DNA from: Kribbella italica
Lineage (GTDB): Bacteria; Actinomycetota; Actinomycetes; Propionibacteriales; Kribbellaceae
Reading direction: 5' to 3'
NCBI RefSeq assembly: GCF_014205135.1
Contig: NZ_JACHMY010000001.1
Span: 6,262,001-6,326,000, forward strand
DNA: 64,000 nucleotides
The notes beneath the pieces were generated by a model. It had not been told where the DNA came from and ran no database searches. It was given only the letters and a program-made list of their open reading frames with translations. Numbering within the stretch: position 1 is the stretch's first letter; each line of letters opens with the position of its first letter. This document shows positions 1 to 7,820 of the stretch, one piece after another. The position numbers and the translations under genes are program-made.

Positions 1-515
1 CCGCCGATCAGCGGACCGAAGGCGAGGCCGCCCAGGTTCACCATGCTGGAGATCAGCGCGGACCGGCTCGGGTCCTCGTCCGGCCGGGCGATCTTGCGCA
101 GCTCGGACAGGTGCGCGGTCGCCGTCGCGGTCAGGATGCCGACTCCGACGCCGGACACGAACCGGGCGATCAGCAGCCCGGGAACCTCCGGCCAGAAGAG
201 GAAGATCAGCGCGGCGACCACCTCGGCCAGTACGGCGAGCAGCGCGACCTGGCGCCGGCCGAGCCAGTCGCTGACGTGGCCGGCCAGGTACAGGCTCGCC
301 ATCACGCCGACCGCGTACGCGGCGAAGATCACCGTGATCAGGAACGTCGGGAAGCCGTCGCGCTGCTGGTAGATCGCGTAGAGCGGCGTCGGCACCGTGG
401 AGAACGCCATCGTGGTCAGGAAGGCGGCGGCGATCGTCCAGAACCCCGGGCCGTGGGCGAAGCGGACCTTCGTGCCGACGGCGTCGACCGCCCGCGGTCC
501 GGTGAGTGTTGTCAT
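1..515 (-). CDS. MFS transporter, N-terminal part (runs off window)
   Basis: This encodes the first 171 residues of a major facilitator superfamily permease; the rest lies beyond position 1. The reading begins MTTLTGPRAVDAV and shows hydrophobic segments at about residues 29-48, 60-80 and 88-108. A loop with the classic MFS motif A form (HVSDWLGRRQV) lies between TM2 and TM3. The ATG at 515 has a weak GAAG four bases upstream. It is divergent from a LysR gene with an 82-bp gap, an arrangement typical of a LysR-controlled efflux pump. The substrate cannot be told from sequence. Confidence 0.85.
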   Translation of the reverse strand, partial: MTTLTGPRAVDAVGTKVRFAHGPGFWTIAAAFLTTMAFSTVPTPLYAIYQQRDGFPTFLITVIFAAYAVGVMASLYLAGHVSDWLGRRQVALLAVLAEVVAALIFLFWPEVPGLLIARFVSGVGVGILTATATAHLSELRKIARPDEDPSRSALISSMVNLGGLAFGPLIG

Positions 516-597
516 GTCTTCAGGGTGAGCCCGGAGATCTATCGACACAAACGAAGATTCTTGCGGACTCTCATCGCCCTCACCGATAGTTGGCGCT
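516..597. promoter_or_regulatory. Divergent MFS/LysR control region
   Basis: This 82-bp gap separates the divergent MFS and LysR genes. It holds an inverted pair CTATCG (539-544) and CGATAG (584-589), centres 45 bp apart, and an AGATCT palindrome at 535-540. LysR proteins normally bind T-N11-A dyads in such gaps and autoregulate. Which of these repeats is the true site is inference. Confidence 0.4.
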
Positions 598-1500
598 GTG
601 GATTCCCGCCAGCTGGAGTACTTCGTCGCGGTCGCCGAGGAACTGAGCTTCACCCGCGCGGCGCAGCGGCTGTTCACCGTCCAGTCCACGGTGTCGGCGG
701 CGATCCGCGGCCTCGAGACCGAGCTGAAGACAACGCTCTTCGACCGCTCGACCCGGCGGGTGGAGCTTTCACCGGCCGGCCAGGCCCTGCTCCCGGAGGC
801 GAAGGACGCGCTGGAGGCCATGAACCGCGCCCGCGCCGTCGTCGAGGAGGCGTCCACCGGACTGCGCGGCAGTCTGCGGATCGGCACGCTGACCCGCCTC
901 GGCCTGGTCGATCTGGCCGGCCTGCTCGGCGCGTTCTACCAGCGCTACCCCTTGGTCGACGTCCAGGTCACGACCTCGCCGAGCGGTTCGTCGGGACTGG
1001 CGGACGACGTACGGCACGGACGGCTGGACGTCGCACTGGTCGGCCTCGGGCAGTCGGACCTGATCGGCCTGGAGGCCCGCGAGCTGGCGACCGTCCCGTA
1101 CGTCGTCCTGGTGCCGTCGACGCATCGGCTGGCCGGGCGGGCGGAGGTCCGGCTGGAGGATCTGGCCGGGGAGCGGTTCGTCGACATGCTGCCCGGGTTC
1201 GGCAACCGGACGAGCGTGGACCGGGCCTTCGACGCGGTCGGGCAGCCGCGGCGCGTGCAGGTCGAGGTCCCGGACCTGACGACCGTGCCCGACTACGTGC
1301 GGACCGGGCTCGGCGTGGCCGTCGTACCGGCGATCGAGCAGGGGTCCCAACCGGGCATCACCCGGATGCGTCTCACCGGAGTCGACCTCGCGTGGACGCT
1401 GTCGACGATCACGTTGAGTGGCCGGCGGCCGAGCCGCGCGGTGGCCGCGCTGCTCGAGCTGGTGGCGGACAGCGTCCGCCCCGGCGGCACGCAGTTCTAG
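598..1500 (+). CDS. LysR-family transcriptional regulator
   Basis: This 300-residue protein has the standard LysR layout. An N-terminal winged helix-turn-helix covers about residues 1-60 (MDSRQLEYFVAVAEELSFTR, then the recognition helix around QSTVSAAIRGLE). A periplasmic-binding-protein-like effector domain runs from about 90 to 295. The GTG at 598 fits the family's usual N-terminus exactly. It is divergent from the MFS gene and probably controls it and itself. The inducer is unknown. Family assignment is secure; the target is inferred from position. Confidence 0.93.
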   Translation: MDSRQLEYFVAVAEELSFTRAAQRLFTVQSTVSAAIRGLETELKTTLFDRSTRRVELSPAGQALLPEAKDALEAMNRARAVVEEASTGLRGSLRIGTLTRLGLVDLAGLLGAFYQRYPLVDVQVTTSPSGSSGLADDVRHGRLDVALVGLGQSDLIGLEARELATVPYVVLVPSTHRLAGRAEVRLEDLAGERFVDMLPGFGNRTSVDRAFDAVGQPRRVQVEVPDLTTVPDYVRTGLGVAVVPAIEQGSQPGITRMRLTGVDLAWTLSTITLSGRRPSRAVAALLELVADSVRPGGTQF

Positions 1501-1528
1501 GAATGCGGATTCTGGCTAAGGTTTGTGG

Positions 1529-1963
1529 ATGGCACACCAGTGGACGGCCGAGTACGACGGCCTGATGAAGCTCCCCTCCGGACTGGTCGTGCGAGGACGT
1601 GGACTCCGCAACCCGGCGCCGCCGGGTCTGGACCCGACGTTCGGCGTGTACCTGCTGGGCAAGGAACCACCGCCGGTCCGCTGGGAGAGCCGGTGGGTCC
1701 GTTGGCCTGACTTCCGGCTGCCCAGTGACCGGGATGCCGCACGCTCTGCTTTCGCGGAGGCGCTCGAACGCCTCCGCGCTGGTGAGCGGGTCGAGTTCGC
1801 GTGTGGTGGTGGGCGCGGAAGGACCGGTACGGCGCTGGCCTGTCTGGCGATTCTCGATGGGGTGCCGGCTGACGAGGCGGTCGCCTACGTGCGGGCGAAC
1901 TACAGCTCGCACGCGGTGGAGACGCCCTGGCAGAAGCGTTACGTGCGGCGCTTAGCGGCCTGA
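1529..1963 (+). CDS. Protein tyrosine / dual-specificity phosphatase-like protein
   Basis: This 144-residue protein carries the cysteine phosphatase signature C-X5-R-T (CGGGRGRT, Cys92 and Arg98) and, about 30 residues before it, a WPD loop (RWPDF, Asp61) that would supply the general acid. Both elements in the right order and spacing support a PTP-fold phosphatase acting in the cytoplasm, since no signal peptide or membrane segment is present. The ATG at 1529 has AAGG eight bases upstream and is preferred over a TTG two codons earlier. It starts 28 bp after the LysR gene on the same strand. The substrate is unknown. Confidence 0.8.
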   Translation: MAHQWTAEYDGLMKLPSGLVVRGRGLRNPAPPGLDPTFGVYLLGKEPPPVRWESRWVRWPDFRLPSDRDAARSAFAEALERLRAGERVEFACGGGRGRTGTALACLAILDGVPADEAVAYVRANYSSHAVETPWQKRYVRRLAA

Positions 1964-2003
1964 GGCTTGGTGGTCATCGCCTAATTCTGTTGACCGTGCG
2001 TGA

Positions 2004-2420
2004 GTGGTGACCTTGGCTGGGCCGGTGACGATCGAACGCACCAATCCCCCGGCCCTGCACCCGACCCCCGGCTACCACCACGTGACCACCGTCGAGGCGT
2101 CCCGCCTGGTCTTCCTCGCCGGACAGTGCCCGCTGGACCCCGCCGGCGACCTGGCCGCCGAGGACCTGGAGGGCCAGACCGCCCAGGTGATCACCAACAT
2201 CCTGACCGGGTTGGAGTCTGCCGGCGCTCGGCCCGAGGACGTCGTACGGACGGTGATCTACGTCGTCAGCACCGACCGCGAGCAGCTCGCCGCCGTGTGG
2301 ACCCAGCTCAACGCATCGCCACTGGCCCCCGCCTTCACCACCGCCAGCACCCTCCTGGGCGTAGCCCAACTCGGCTTCCCCGGGCAGCTCGTCGAGATCG
2401 ACGTGACCGCGGCCCTGTGA
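2004..2420 (+). CDS. RidA/YjgF-family protein lacking the catalytic arginine
   Basis: The roughly 138-residue protein matches the Rid fold: an LVFLAGQ strand, a TNILTGLESAGARPEDVVRT helix region and the C-terminal LVEID strand. Archetypal RidA deaminates reactive enamines and imines using an Arg in a PAR motif near the C-terminus. Here the equivalent stretch reads LAPAFTTAS, so the Arg is replaced by Phe. It therefore belongs with the non-archetypal Rid subfamilies, whose activity is uncertain. GTG starts at 2004, 2007 or 2025 are all possible. Confidence 0.85.
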   Translation: MVTLAGPVTIERTNPPALHPTPGYHHVTTVEASRLVFLAGQCPLDPAGDLAAEDLEGQTAQVITNILTGLESAGARPEDVVRTVIYVVSTDREQLAAVWTQLNASPLAPAFTTASTLLGVAQLGFPGQLVEIDVTAAL

Positions 2421-2421
2421 T

Positions 2422-2601
2422 CCCACCCGCCGAGATCGTGCGGCGCACCGGGATCACGTCGTACTGCGGGATCTGTTGCGGGTCGACGCGGTCGCGCGGG
2501 AGCGGTACGCGGCGCGGAAGCGGGAGCTGACGCGCGACCGGGCGGCGTACGGGGAAGGAAAGAGCGCGTTGATCGCGGAGTTGCTCAGGCCTGGGCGGTG
2601 A
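2422..2601 (+). pseudogene. GrpB/UPF0157-family remnant (C-terminal fragment)
   Basis: Read in the frame of 2422, this stretch gives a fragment containing VLRDLLRVDAVARERYAARK and then RAAYGEGKSALIAELL before a TGA at 2599. This matches the characteristic C-terminal end of GrpB/UPF0157 proteins (RDxLR...YAxxKRxL...YxxGKxxxIxxxL). No start codon or N-terminal two-thirds of the family is present; immediately upstream lies the Rid gene stop. Its last 17 bases overlap the 3' end of the convergent methyltransferase gene. It reads as the tail of a deleted gene. The match is from memory of the family pattern. Confidence 0.6.
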
Positions 2602-3724
2602 AGCGGGGGAAGGACCAGTAGTCGACCTTGGGGTTGCTGAACCCGGCGGCTTCCAGGCGGGCGGCGAAGGCGAACGGGTCGATGGGGACGGCCCGGTCGT
2701 GGTCGTTCATGCCGCGGAAGTGGTTGCCGTCGAGGGCGTTGAGGCCCGCGAAGGTCGCTCCGGGGCGGAGGACTCGGTGGAGCTCGCGGAGGGCGGCGTC
2801 CTGGGTGCGGGCCGAGCGGAGGTGCATCAGCGAGAGGAAGACCGTCGCCGCGGTGAAGCGGTTGTCGTCGAAGGGAAGGTGGAGCGGGTCCACGTCGACG
2901 ATCTCGAGGTCCGCGGCTGCTCGAGCGCGGAGGTCCGGGGTGAACGCGGGGTCGAGCTGCGCGACGGTGAGGCGGGGCGCGGCGGCGCGGAGGGGTTCGG
3001 CGGCGTCGGCGGGGCCGGCGTCGAGGTGCAGCGGGTCGTTGCCCAGGTCAACGACTTCGAGGAGCTGCGGGACCCAGTCGGTGACGATGCCGTGGCGGAA
3101 CTCGTCGCTGATGTAGGTCCGCAGGAACGGCTCCCGGACCTGCACCCGCGCGCCGGTCGGCTCCGGCGTCGAGCAGGTCCAGCGGACACCTTCGCCGCGG
3201 ATTTCCAGGTCGACGTCGACGAAACCCGCCGCCTCCAGCCGATCGGCCAGCGTCGTCGGGTCGACCGGTACGCAGATGTCGCCCTCGTGCAGCCGGAAGA
3301 ACCCGGGCCCGGCCAGGCTGTCGGTCCCGAAGAACACGCCGCCCGGCCGGAGTACCCGGGCCAGCTCGGCGAACACCTGGTCCTGCTGCTCGCGCGACGG
3401 GATGTGGTGCAGCATCGTGAAGCACGCGGCCGCGTCGTACCGGCCGTCCGGCTCGTCCAGCTTCGTGGCGTCGCCCTGCTTGGCGTGCACGCGCGGGTCG
3501 TTCTCGAACTGGTCGATCAGCGCGGCGGCCAGCTCCACGTCGTACTCGACGGCCGTCACTTCGAAGCTCTCCCGCAGCACCCGCGTCGCGGCGCCCGGCC
3601 CGGACCCGATCTCGAGCAGCCGGCCGCCGAGCGCGACCCGCTCCAGCGCCCACGGCACGACGGTGGTGCCGAGATGGGTCATCCAGTAGTCCGACGAGCA
3701 GAGTTCGAGATGGGCCTTGTTCAT
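2585..3724 (-). CDS. Tandem-domain SAM-dependent methyltransferase
   Basis: This 379-residue protein contains two class I methyltransferase modules in one chain. The first, about residues 1-180, has an intact motif I (LLEIGSGPGAATRVL), an acidic motif II (VEYD) and LARVLRPGG. The second, about 190-379, repeats the downstream landmarks (LRELHRVLRPGA, PFDDNRFTAATVF) and the ending RLEAAGF, but motif I has decayed to VVDLGNDPLHLDAGP with no GxGxG. Only the first half is likely to bind SAM; the second may be structural or bind substrate. It lies 46 bp after the FAD oxidoreductase gene on the same strand, so the two may be co-transcribed. Confidence 0.8.
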   Translation of the reverse strand: MNKAHLELCSSDYWMTHLGTTVVPWALERVALGGRLLEIGSGPGAATRVLRESFEVTAVEYDVELAAALIDQFENDPRVHAKQGDATKLDEPDGRYDAAACFTMLHHIPSREQQDQVFAELARVLRPGGVFFGTDSLAGPGFFRLHEGDICVPVDPTTLADRLEAAGFVDVDLEIRGEGVRWTCSTPEPTGARVQVREPFLRTYISDEFRHGIVTDWVPQLLEVVDLGNDPLHLDAGPADAAEPLRAAAPRLTVAQLDPAFTPDLRARAAADLEIVDVDPLHLPFDDNRFTAATVFLSLMHLRSARTQDAALRELHRVLRPGATFAGLNALDGNHFRGMNDHDRAVPIDPFAFAARLEAAGFSNPKVDYWSFPRFTAQA

Positions 3725-3770
3725 GGTTTCACCCTGCTCCGGCCGGGCGGACGCGACCAGCGGGTGAGCC

Positions 3771-5060
3771 TCAGATCACATGGTTCGGCTGGAGCAGGCC
3801 GGTCGGGTCGAGGTCGTTCTTGATCCGCCGGAGGCGTTCGAGGTCGGCGGGTTCGTAGGCCTCGGCGATCTGGTCGGGAGTGAGCGGGCCGAAGCTGAAG
3901 TTGAGCTGGCGGCCGATCGACGTCCACGGCTCCAGGATGCTGCGGTGCAGCTGGGTGAGGTCCTGCTCGCCGGGTGAGAGGACGGTCAGCGCGTACTGCG
4001 CCTCGCGGCGGCCGACCGCGTTCGGGATCGCGGGCGGGCGCGACAGCGCGCCGCCGAGGTGACGGATGCCGATGACGCACATCGCGCCCGCCTCCGGGCC
4101 GGCGAGCTTGGGGATGGTGGAGAGCGCGACCGGGTCGAGGTCGGCGAGCAGGAGGTTCTGGGCGCGGTAGCCGTGGGGCTGCTCGGGCTCGGCGAAGATG
4201 CGGCCGGACTCGGCGTACGGGATCTCGCCGAAGGTGTCCATGACCGGCTCGCCGAGCGCGCGCAGCGGTGCGATCAGCTGCTCGGCTTGTGCGAGGTCGG
4301 TGAGGAGGCAGAGCTGGAGCTGCGCGATGTGCTTGCCGCGCAGCGGCGCGGGGACCATCGGGAGGTCTGGCAGCACCAGGACGCCGACGGCCGAGGTGAC
4401 CTCCTCGGGCACGGTCGCCGTCCACTCGCGCCAGGTCTGGAGTACGTCGGGTGTGGTCGCGAGGTCGTAGTACAGGCTGCCGCCGGCGACCGTCGCGACC
4501 TCGAACAGGTCGATCTCCAGCTCGGTGACGACGCCGAAGTTGCCGCCGCCACCGCGCAGCGCCCAGAACAGCTCCACGTAGTCGGGCGTCACCGAGCGCA
4601 GCTCGCCGCCCGGCGTGACGAGGTCGATCCGGCGGACGTGGTCGGCGGCGAAGCCGTACTTGCGCGCCATCAGCCCGAGTCCGCCGCCGAGTGTGTACGA
4701 GATCGCGCCGACGCCGGGGAAGCTGCCGGACAGCGGAGCCAGCCCGTACGGCGAGGTCGCGGCGGTCACCTGCTGCCAGGTCGCGCCCGCCTGGATCGTC
4801 GCGGTCTTCTGCTCCGGATCGACCGTCACACCGGCGAAGCCGCTGGTCGTGACGAGCACGCCGTCGGTCGGCGTCGTGTGGCCGTGCCCGCTCGCCTGGA
4901 CCGCGAGCCGCAGCTCGTGGTCGCGGGCATAGCGCACCGCCTCCTGGATGTCGGTCGCGCTGGTCGCGGCGAAGATCCGCGCCGGCCGGTGCGGATCGCG
5001 GCGCTGGAAGCCGGTGCGCTGGTCGTCGTAGCCGTCGGTTTCAGGGGTCCAAGTCTCCAT
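3771..5060 (-). CDS. FAD-linked (BBE-type) oxidoreductase
   Basis: This 429-residue flavoenzyme has an FAD_binding_4 domain at about residues 25-165 (SGHGHTTPTDG carrying the expected histidyl-FAD position, then LGGGLGLMARKYG) and a C-terminal berberine-bridge-like segment ending DPTGLLQPNHV. In bicovalent members a Cys attaches FAD a second time just before the LGGG loop. Here that stretch reads SGSFPGVGAIS without Cys, so monocovalent attachment is expected. Such enzymes oxidise sugars, alkaloids or phenolic metabolites using oxygen; the substrate is not evident. It is divergent from a WYL regulator and followed by a methyltransferase, a pairing that suggests small-molecule modification. 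Confidence 0.87.
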   Translation of the reverse strand: METWTPETDGYDDQRTGFQRRDPHRPARIFAATSATDIQEAVRYARDHELRLAVQASGHGHTTPTDGVLVTTSGFAGVTVDPEQKTATIQAGATWQQVTAATSPYGLAPLSGSFPGVGAISYTLGGGLGLMARKYGFAADHVRRIDLVTPGGELRSVTPDYVELFWALRGGGGNFGVVTELEIDLFEVATVAGGSLYYDLATTPDVLQTWREWTATVPEEVTSAVGVLVLPDLPMVPAPLRGKHIAQLQLCLLTDLAQAEQLIAPLRALGEPVMDTFGEIPYAESGRIFAEPEQPHGYRAQNLLLADLDPVALSTIPKLAGPEAGAMCVIGIRHLGGALSRPPAIPNAVGRREAQYALTVLSPGEQDLTQLHRSILEPWTSIGRQLNFSFGPLTPDQIAEAYEPADLERLRRIKNDLDPTGLLQPNHVI

Positions 5061-5124
5061 GCCGCCGACCGTAGACGGCGTTCCGGACAGGGGTTGTCCT
5101 CAAGCTGTGGATATCTTTGTGGAT
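5061..5124. promoter_or_regulatory. Divergent FAD-oxidoreductase/WYL control region with direct repeats
   Basis: The 64-bp gap contains two direct copies of GTGGATAT (5107-5114 and 5119-5126) starting 12 bp apart, the second running into the ATG of the WYL gene. Direct repeats at about one helical turn are plausible binding sites for the divergent regulator. This assignment is inferred from position only. Confidence 0.35.
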
Positions 5125-6087
5125 ATGAACGACCTGCCCGGACGACTGCTGCGGCTGCTGTCGCTGCTGCAGTCGCGCCGGGAGTGGTCGGGCGCCGAGC
5201 TCGCCGAGCGGCTGGGCGTCACCGACCGGACGATCCGGCGGGACGTCGACCGGCTGCGCTCGCTCGACTACCCGGTCGTCGGGACGACGGGGACGGCCGG
5301 TGGGTACCGCCTGGTCTCCGGGCGCGCGATGCCGCCGCTAGTGCTCTCGGACGACGAGGCGGTGGCGGTCGCGGTCGGTCTGGCCGGCGCGGGCAGCGGT
5401 GGGGTGACGGGGATGTACGACAGCTCGATGAGCGCCCTGGCGAAGCTGTCCCAGGTGCTGCCGCCGCGACTTCGTCCACAGGTCGCGGCGGTCGGGGCGT
5501 CGTCGGTGGTCGCTCGGGCGGATCTGCCCCAGGTCGATCCGGGGCGGCTGGCGATTCTCGCCGCCTGCTGCCGCGATCTGGAGATCGTTGCCTTCAGCTA
5601 CGAATCGCGGCACGGCGCGGTGACCAGCCGGCGGGTCGAGCCGCATCACCTGGTCGCGCTGGTCGGGACCTGGTACCTGCTCGCGTTCGACCCGGACCGC
5701 GACGACTGGCGCAGCTTCCGGGTCGACCGGATCAGCGACGTCCGGCCGAGCCGGCACCGGTTCGTCCGGCGCGAGATCCCGGCGGCCGACGCCGCGGCGT
5801 ACCTGGCCGAATCGTTCGCGGCGGCGACGTACCGGCACTCGGCGGTGCTGCGCGTCGAGCTGTCGGAGGAGAAGGTGCGGGAAGGCTTCTACGGGTGGTG
5901 GCTGCCGGGCACCGTCGTACCGACCGGGCCGGAGTCGTGCGTGCTCACGCTGAGCGCCGACTCGGCCCAGCTGCTGATCCAGTACGTCGCCGGAGTGGTT
6001 GCCCTGGGCGCCGACTTCACGCTCGAGGCGCCGCCGGAGACGGCCGCGATCATCCAGTCGGTCGGCGCCCGGCTGGCGTCGACCTAG
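5125..6087 (+). CDS. WYL-domain (YafY-type) transcriptional regulator
   Basis: This 320-residue regulator has a DeoR-like helix-turn-helix at about residues 5-60 (LAERLGVTDRTIRRDVDRLR) followed by a WYL domain at about 140-215 containing the eponymous motif (GTWYLLAFD) and the paired arginines of SFRVDRI. WYL domains sense nucleic acids or small ligands. The ATG at 5125 is chosen over an in-frame start at 5059 because the HTH follows at the family's usual distance and the longer form would overlap the divergent gene. It probably controls the neighbouring FAD oxidoreductase. Confidence 0.9.
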   Translation: MNDLPGRLLRLLSLLQSRREWSGAELAERLGVTDRTIRRDVDRLRSLDYPVVGTTGTAGGYRLVSGRAMPPLVLSDDEAVAVAVGLAGAGSGGVTGMYDSSMSALAKLSQVLPPRLRPQVAAVGASSVVARADLPQVDPGRLAILAACCRDLEIVAFSYESRHGAVTSRRVEPHHLVALVGTWYLLAFDPDRDDWRSFRVDRISDVRPSRHRFVRREIPAADAAAYLAESFAAATYRHSAVLRVELSEEKVREGFYGWWLPGTVVPTGPESCVLTLSADSAQLLIQYVAGVVALGADFTLEAPPETAAIIQSVGARLAST

Positions 6088-6091
6088 CAGT

Positions 6092-6159
6092 CATCACCGG
6101 TCACCTAGCAAGTACCGGCCACCTGTCGAGGGTCGGTACTTGTTAGGTGACCGGTGATG
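6092..6159 (+). terminator. 29-bp-stem hairpin with G-U compensation on the plus strand
   Basis: Arms at 6092-6120 and 6131-6159 flank a 10-nt loop and begin four bases after the WYL gene stop. The arms differ at two positions, and in a plus-strand transcript both become G-U wobbles, giving an uninterrupted 29-bp RNA helix; in a minus-strand transcript they would be A-C mismatches. That asymmetry indicates selection on the plus-strand RNA, so a terminator or stability element of the WYL mRNA is most likely. There is no U-tract. Confidence 0.7.
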
Positions 6160-6177
6160 TCGGCGCAGTTGGACCGG

Positions 6178-6579
6178 CTAGGCGGTGATCAGGCCGATCC
6201 CCAGGGTCAGCGCGCCGACGGCGAGACTGGCCGCGCCGACCCAGAGGATGGCGATGAACTTGGTGGGCTGAGTGACGTTCTTGCCCGCGGACGAGGCGAA
6301 GAAGCCGCCGGACATCAGGATCGCCGCGACTGGCAAGGCGAGCCGGCCGACCCACAGCCAGAAACCGTCGAGGCCGGTCAGGTCGACGTACAGCAGGCCG
6401 ACCAGGCTGAGGATCACCAGCACGCCGGCGTGCGCGTGGCCGGCCCGGGCGAACGCTTTCTGGAAGTCGGTCATCGGCACCTGGCCGCGGGCGATCTTGG
6501 TCAGGAACCAGCCGCCGAACTCGATCGTGACGATCGTCAGCAGGATGACGCCGGCCAAGGTGCGGGTCGGGTCGGACAT
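6178..6579 (-). CDS. Small four-helix membrane protein, function unknown
   Basis: This 133-residue protein starts MSDPTRTLAG with AAGGAG nine bases upstream of the ATG at 6579. Hydrophobic segments lie at about residues 7-27, 50-68, 75-97 and 112-132. A histidine-containing stretch (ARAGHAHAG) precedes TM2. I do not recognise a family. It follows the DoxX-like gene by 11 bp, so it is the second gene of a MerR-controlled operon and may form a membrane complex with its neighbour. Confidence 0.8.
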   Translation of the reverse strand: MSDPTRTLAGVILLTIVTIEFGGWFLTKIARGQVPMTDFQKAFARAGHAHAGVLVILSLVGLLYVDLTGLDGFWLWVGRLALPVAAILMSGGFFASSAGKNVTQPTKFIAILWVGAASLAVGALTLGIGLITA

Positions 6580-6590
6580 GTCGGGCTCCT

Positions 6591-7103
6591 TCAGTGGGTG
6601 TCGACGAGCGCGGGCCGCGGCGCGGCGGACGGCGTACGGGTTGATCGGGCGGCCCAGACGGCGACCGCGATGTAGAGGACCTGCTCGGGGATGCGCTGCC
6701 ACAGCGGCGTCGCGGCCTCCCCGTTGGCGAACGAGATCTGCTCGACGGCCTCGTAGATGTTGGCCGGGAGCAACGCCACGAACAGCGCGGCGAGCGACCA
6801 GCCGGCGGCCCAGCGGGTTGCGGTCAGGACCAGACCGAGCGCGCCGAGCAGTTCCAGTACGCCGGTCAGGTAGACCATCGCGTCGGCGTACGGGACGAAC
6901 GGCGGGACGATCCGGACCATGTCCGCGTGGTTCGGCATCACGGTCACGTCGGCCGGGACGAAGTGGGCGCTCGCGGTCAGCACCAGCATCACGGCCAGCC
7001 CGTGCGCGGCGGCCACCGGCCAGCGGGCGAACCGGCGCACGCCGAGTGCTCCGAGCCCGCGGAAGATCAGCGTCGCGACGACGAGCACGACATCGATGAG
7101 CAT
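6591..7103 (-). CDS. DoxX-family membrane protein
   Basis: The 170-residue protein has four hydrophobic segments and the DoxX-type layout, with a conserved PxHADMVRIVPPFVPYAD segment between TM2 and TM3 followed by GVLELLGALGLVL. DoxX proteins are small integral membrane proteins linked to redox stress and membrane-associated oxidoreductases; the reaction is not settled. It is transcribed divergently from a MerR regulator and lies just upstream of another small membrane protein. The tandem operators next to its start imply MerR control. Confidence 0.8.
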   Translation of the reverse strand: MLIDVVLVVATLIFRGLGALGVRRFARWPVAAAHGLAVMLVLTASAHFVPADVTVMPNHADMVRIVPPFVPYADAMVYLTGVLELLGALGLVLTATRWAAGWSLAALFVALLPANIYEAVEQISFANGEAATPLWQRIPEQVLYIAVAVWAARSTRTPSAAPRPALVDTH

Positions 7104-7121
7104 TTCACCTCTTCTCTGGAT

Positions 7122-7163
7122 GGATAGTGCGACTATCCGTTAATGGATACTGCTACTATCCAT
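7122..7163. promoter_or_regulatory. Twin MerR operators
   Basis: Two palindromes lie between the divergent doxX-like and merR-like genes. The first is GGATAGT-gcg-ACTATCC (7122-7138). The second is an imperfect ATGGATA...TATCCAT (7143-7163). Their centres are 23 bp apart. The same arrangement with related half-sites occurs at 61546-61587 beside the paralogous MerR gene. The sites overlap the start region of both genes, consistent with autorepression and control of the membrane-protein operon. Confidence 0.75.
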
Positions 7164-7190
7164 CACAGGTCGAGGGAAGGCAAGGCGGTT

Positions 7191-7820
7191 ATGCGCATCG
7201 CGGAGTTGAGCCGGCAGTCAGGGGTTCCGGTGCCGACGATCAAGTACTACCTGCGCGAGGGCCTGCTGCCACCGGGCGAGCTGACCAGCCCGAACCAGGC
7301 GTCCTACGGCGAGACCCACCTGCGCCGGCTGCGGCTGATCCGGGCGCTGATCGACCTCGGCCAGGTGCCGGTCGCCCGGGTGAAGGAGATCCTCGAAGGC
7401 CTGGACTCCGACTCGATGCCCCTGCACGACCAGATCGGCCGCGCGCACCGCGCGATCACCCCGACCCGCACACCGACCGCCGGCAGCGAGGCGCGTACGG
7501 CGGCCGCCGTACAGGTCGGCGAACTGATCGCCCGCCGCGGCTGGAAGGTCGAGCCCGACGCCCCCGCACTCACCACGCTGATCGAGACAGTCGCCGCCCT
7601 CCGCACGCTCGACCAGGACCACCTGGTCGACTTCCTCGACTCCTACGCCGACGCGGTCGAGAAGTTCACCGCCCTAGAGGTCGCCTCGGTCACCGCCCGC
7701 ACCGACCCCCACCAAATCGCCGAAAGCGTCGTCATCGGCACCATCCTCGGCGAGACGCTGATCGCGTCCCTACGCCTCCTCGCCCAGGAGTCCATCTCCA
7801 AGGACCGCTGGACCGACTAG
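7191..7820 (+). CDS. MerR-family transcriptional regulator
   Basis: This 209-residue protein has an N-terminal MerR winged helix (MRIAELSRQSGVPVPTIKYY, then LREGLLPPG) and a long C-terminal helical domain without the cysteines of metal-sensing MerR proteins. The ATG at 7191 matches the family start exactly; an upstream in-frame ATG at 7143 lies inside the operator and is rejected. It is a clear paralogue of the MerR gene at 60895-61527, sharing IAELSR...VP.TIKYYLREGLL.PGE and RRLRLIRAL. Its last four bases overlap the convergent dnaB 3' end. Confidence 0.92.
   Translation: MRIAELSRQSGVPVPTIKYYLREGLLPPGELTSPNQASYGETHLRRLRLIRALIDLGQVPVARVKEILEGLDSDSMPLHDQIGRAHRAITPTRTPTAGSEARTAAAVQVGELIARRGWKVEPDAPALTTLIETVAALRTLDQDHLVDFLDSYADAVEKFTALEVASVTARTDPHQIAESVVIGTILGETLIASLRLLAQESISKDRWTD

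Noticed and set aside
2699..6146. Long plus-strand frames opposite the methyltransferase and FAD oxidoreductase genes (374 and 695 codons)
   Set aside because: They are Arg/Gly/Glu-rich antisense shadows of well-supported genes, as expected at about 70 % GC.
6092..6159. Insertion-sequence terminal repeat or solo IS remnant
   Set aside because: The arms are adjacent across a 10-nt loop with no transposase fragment or target duplication.
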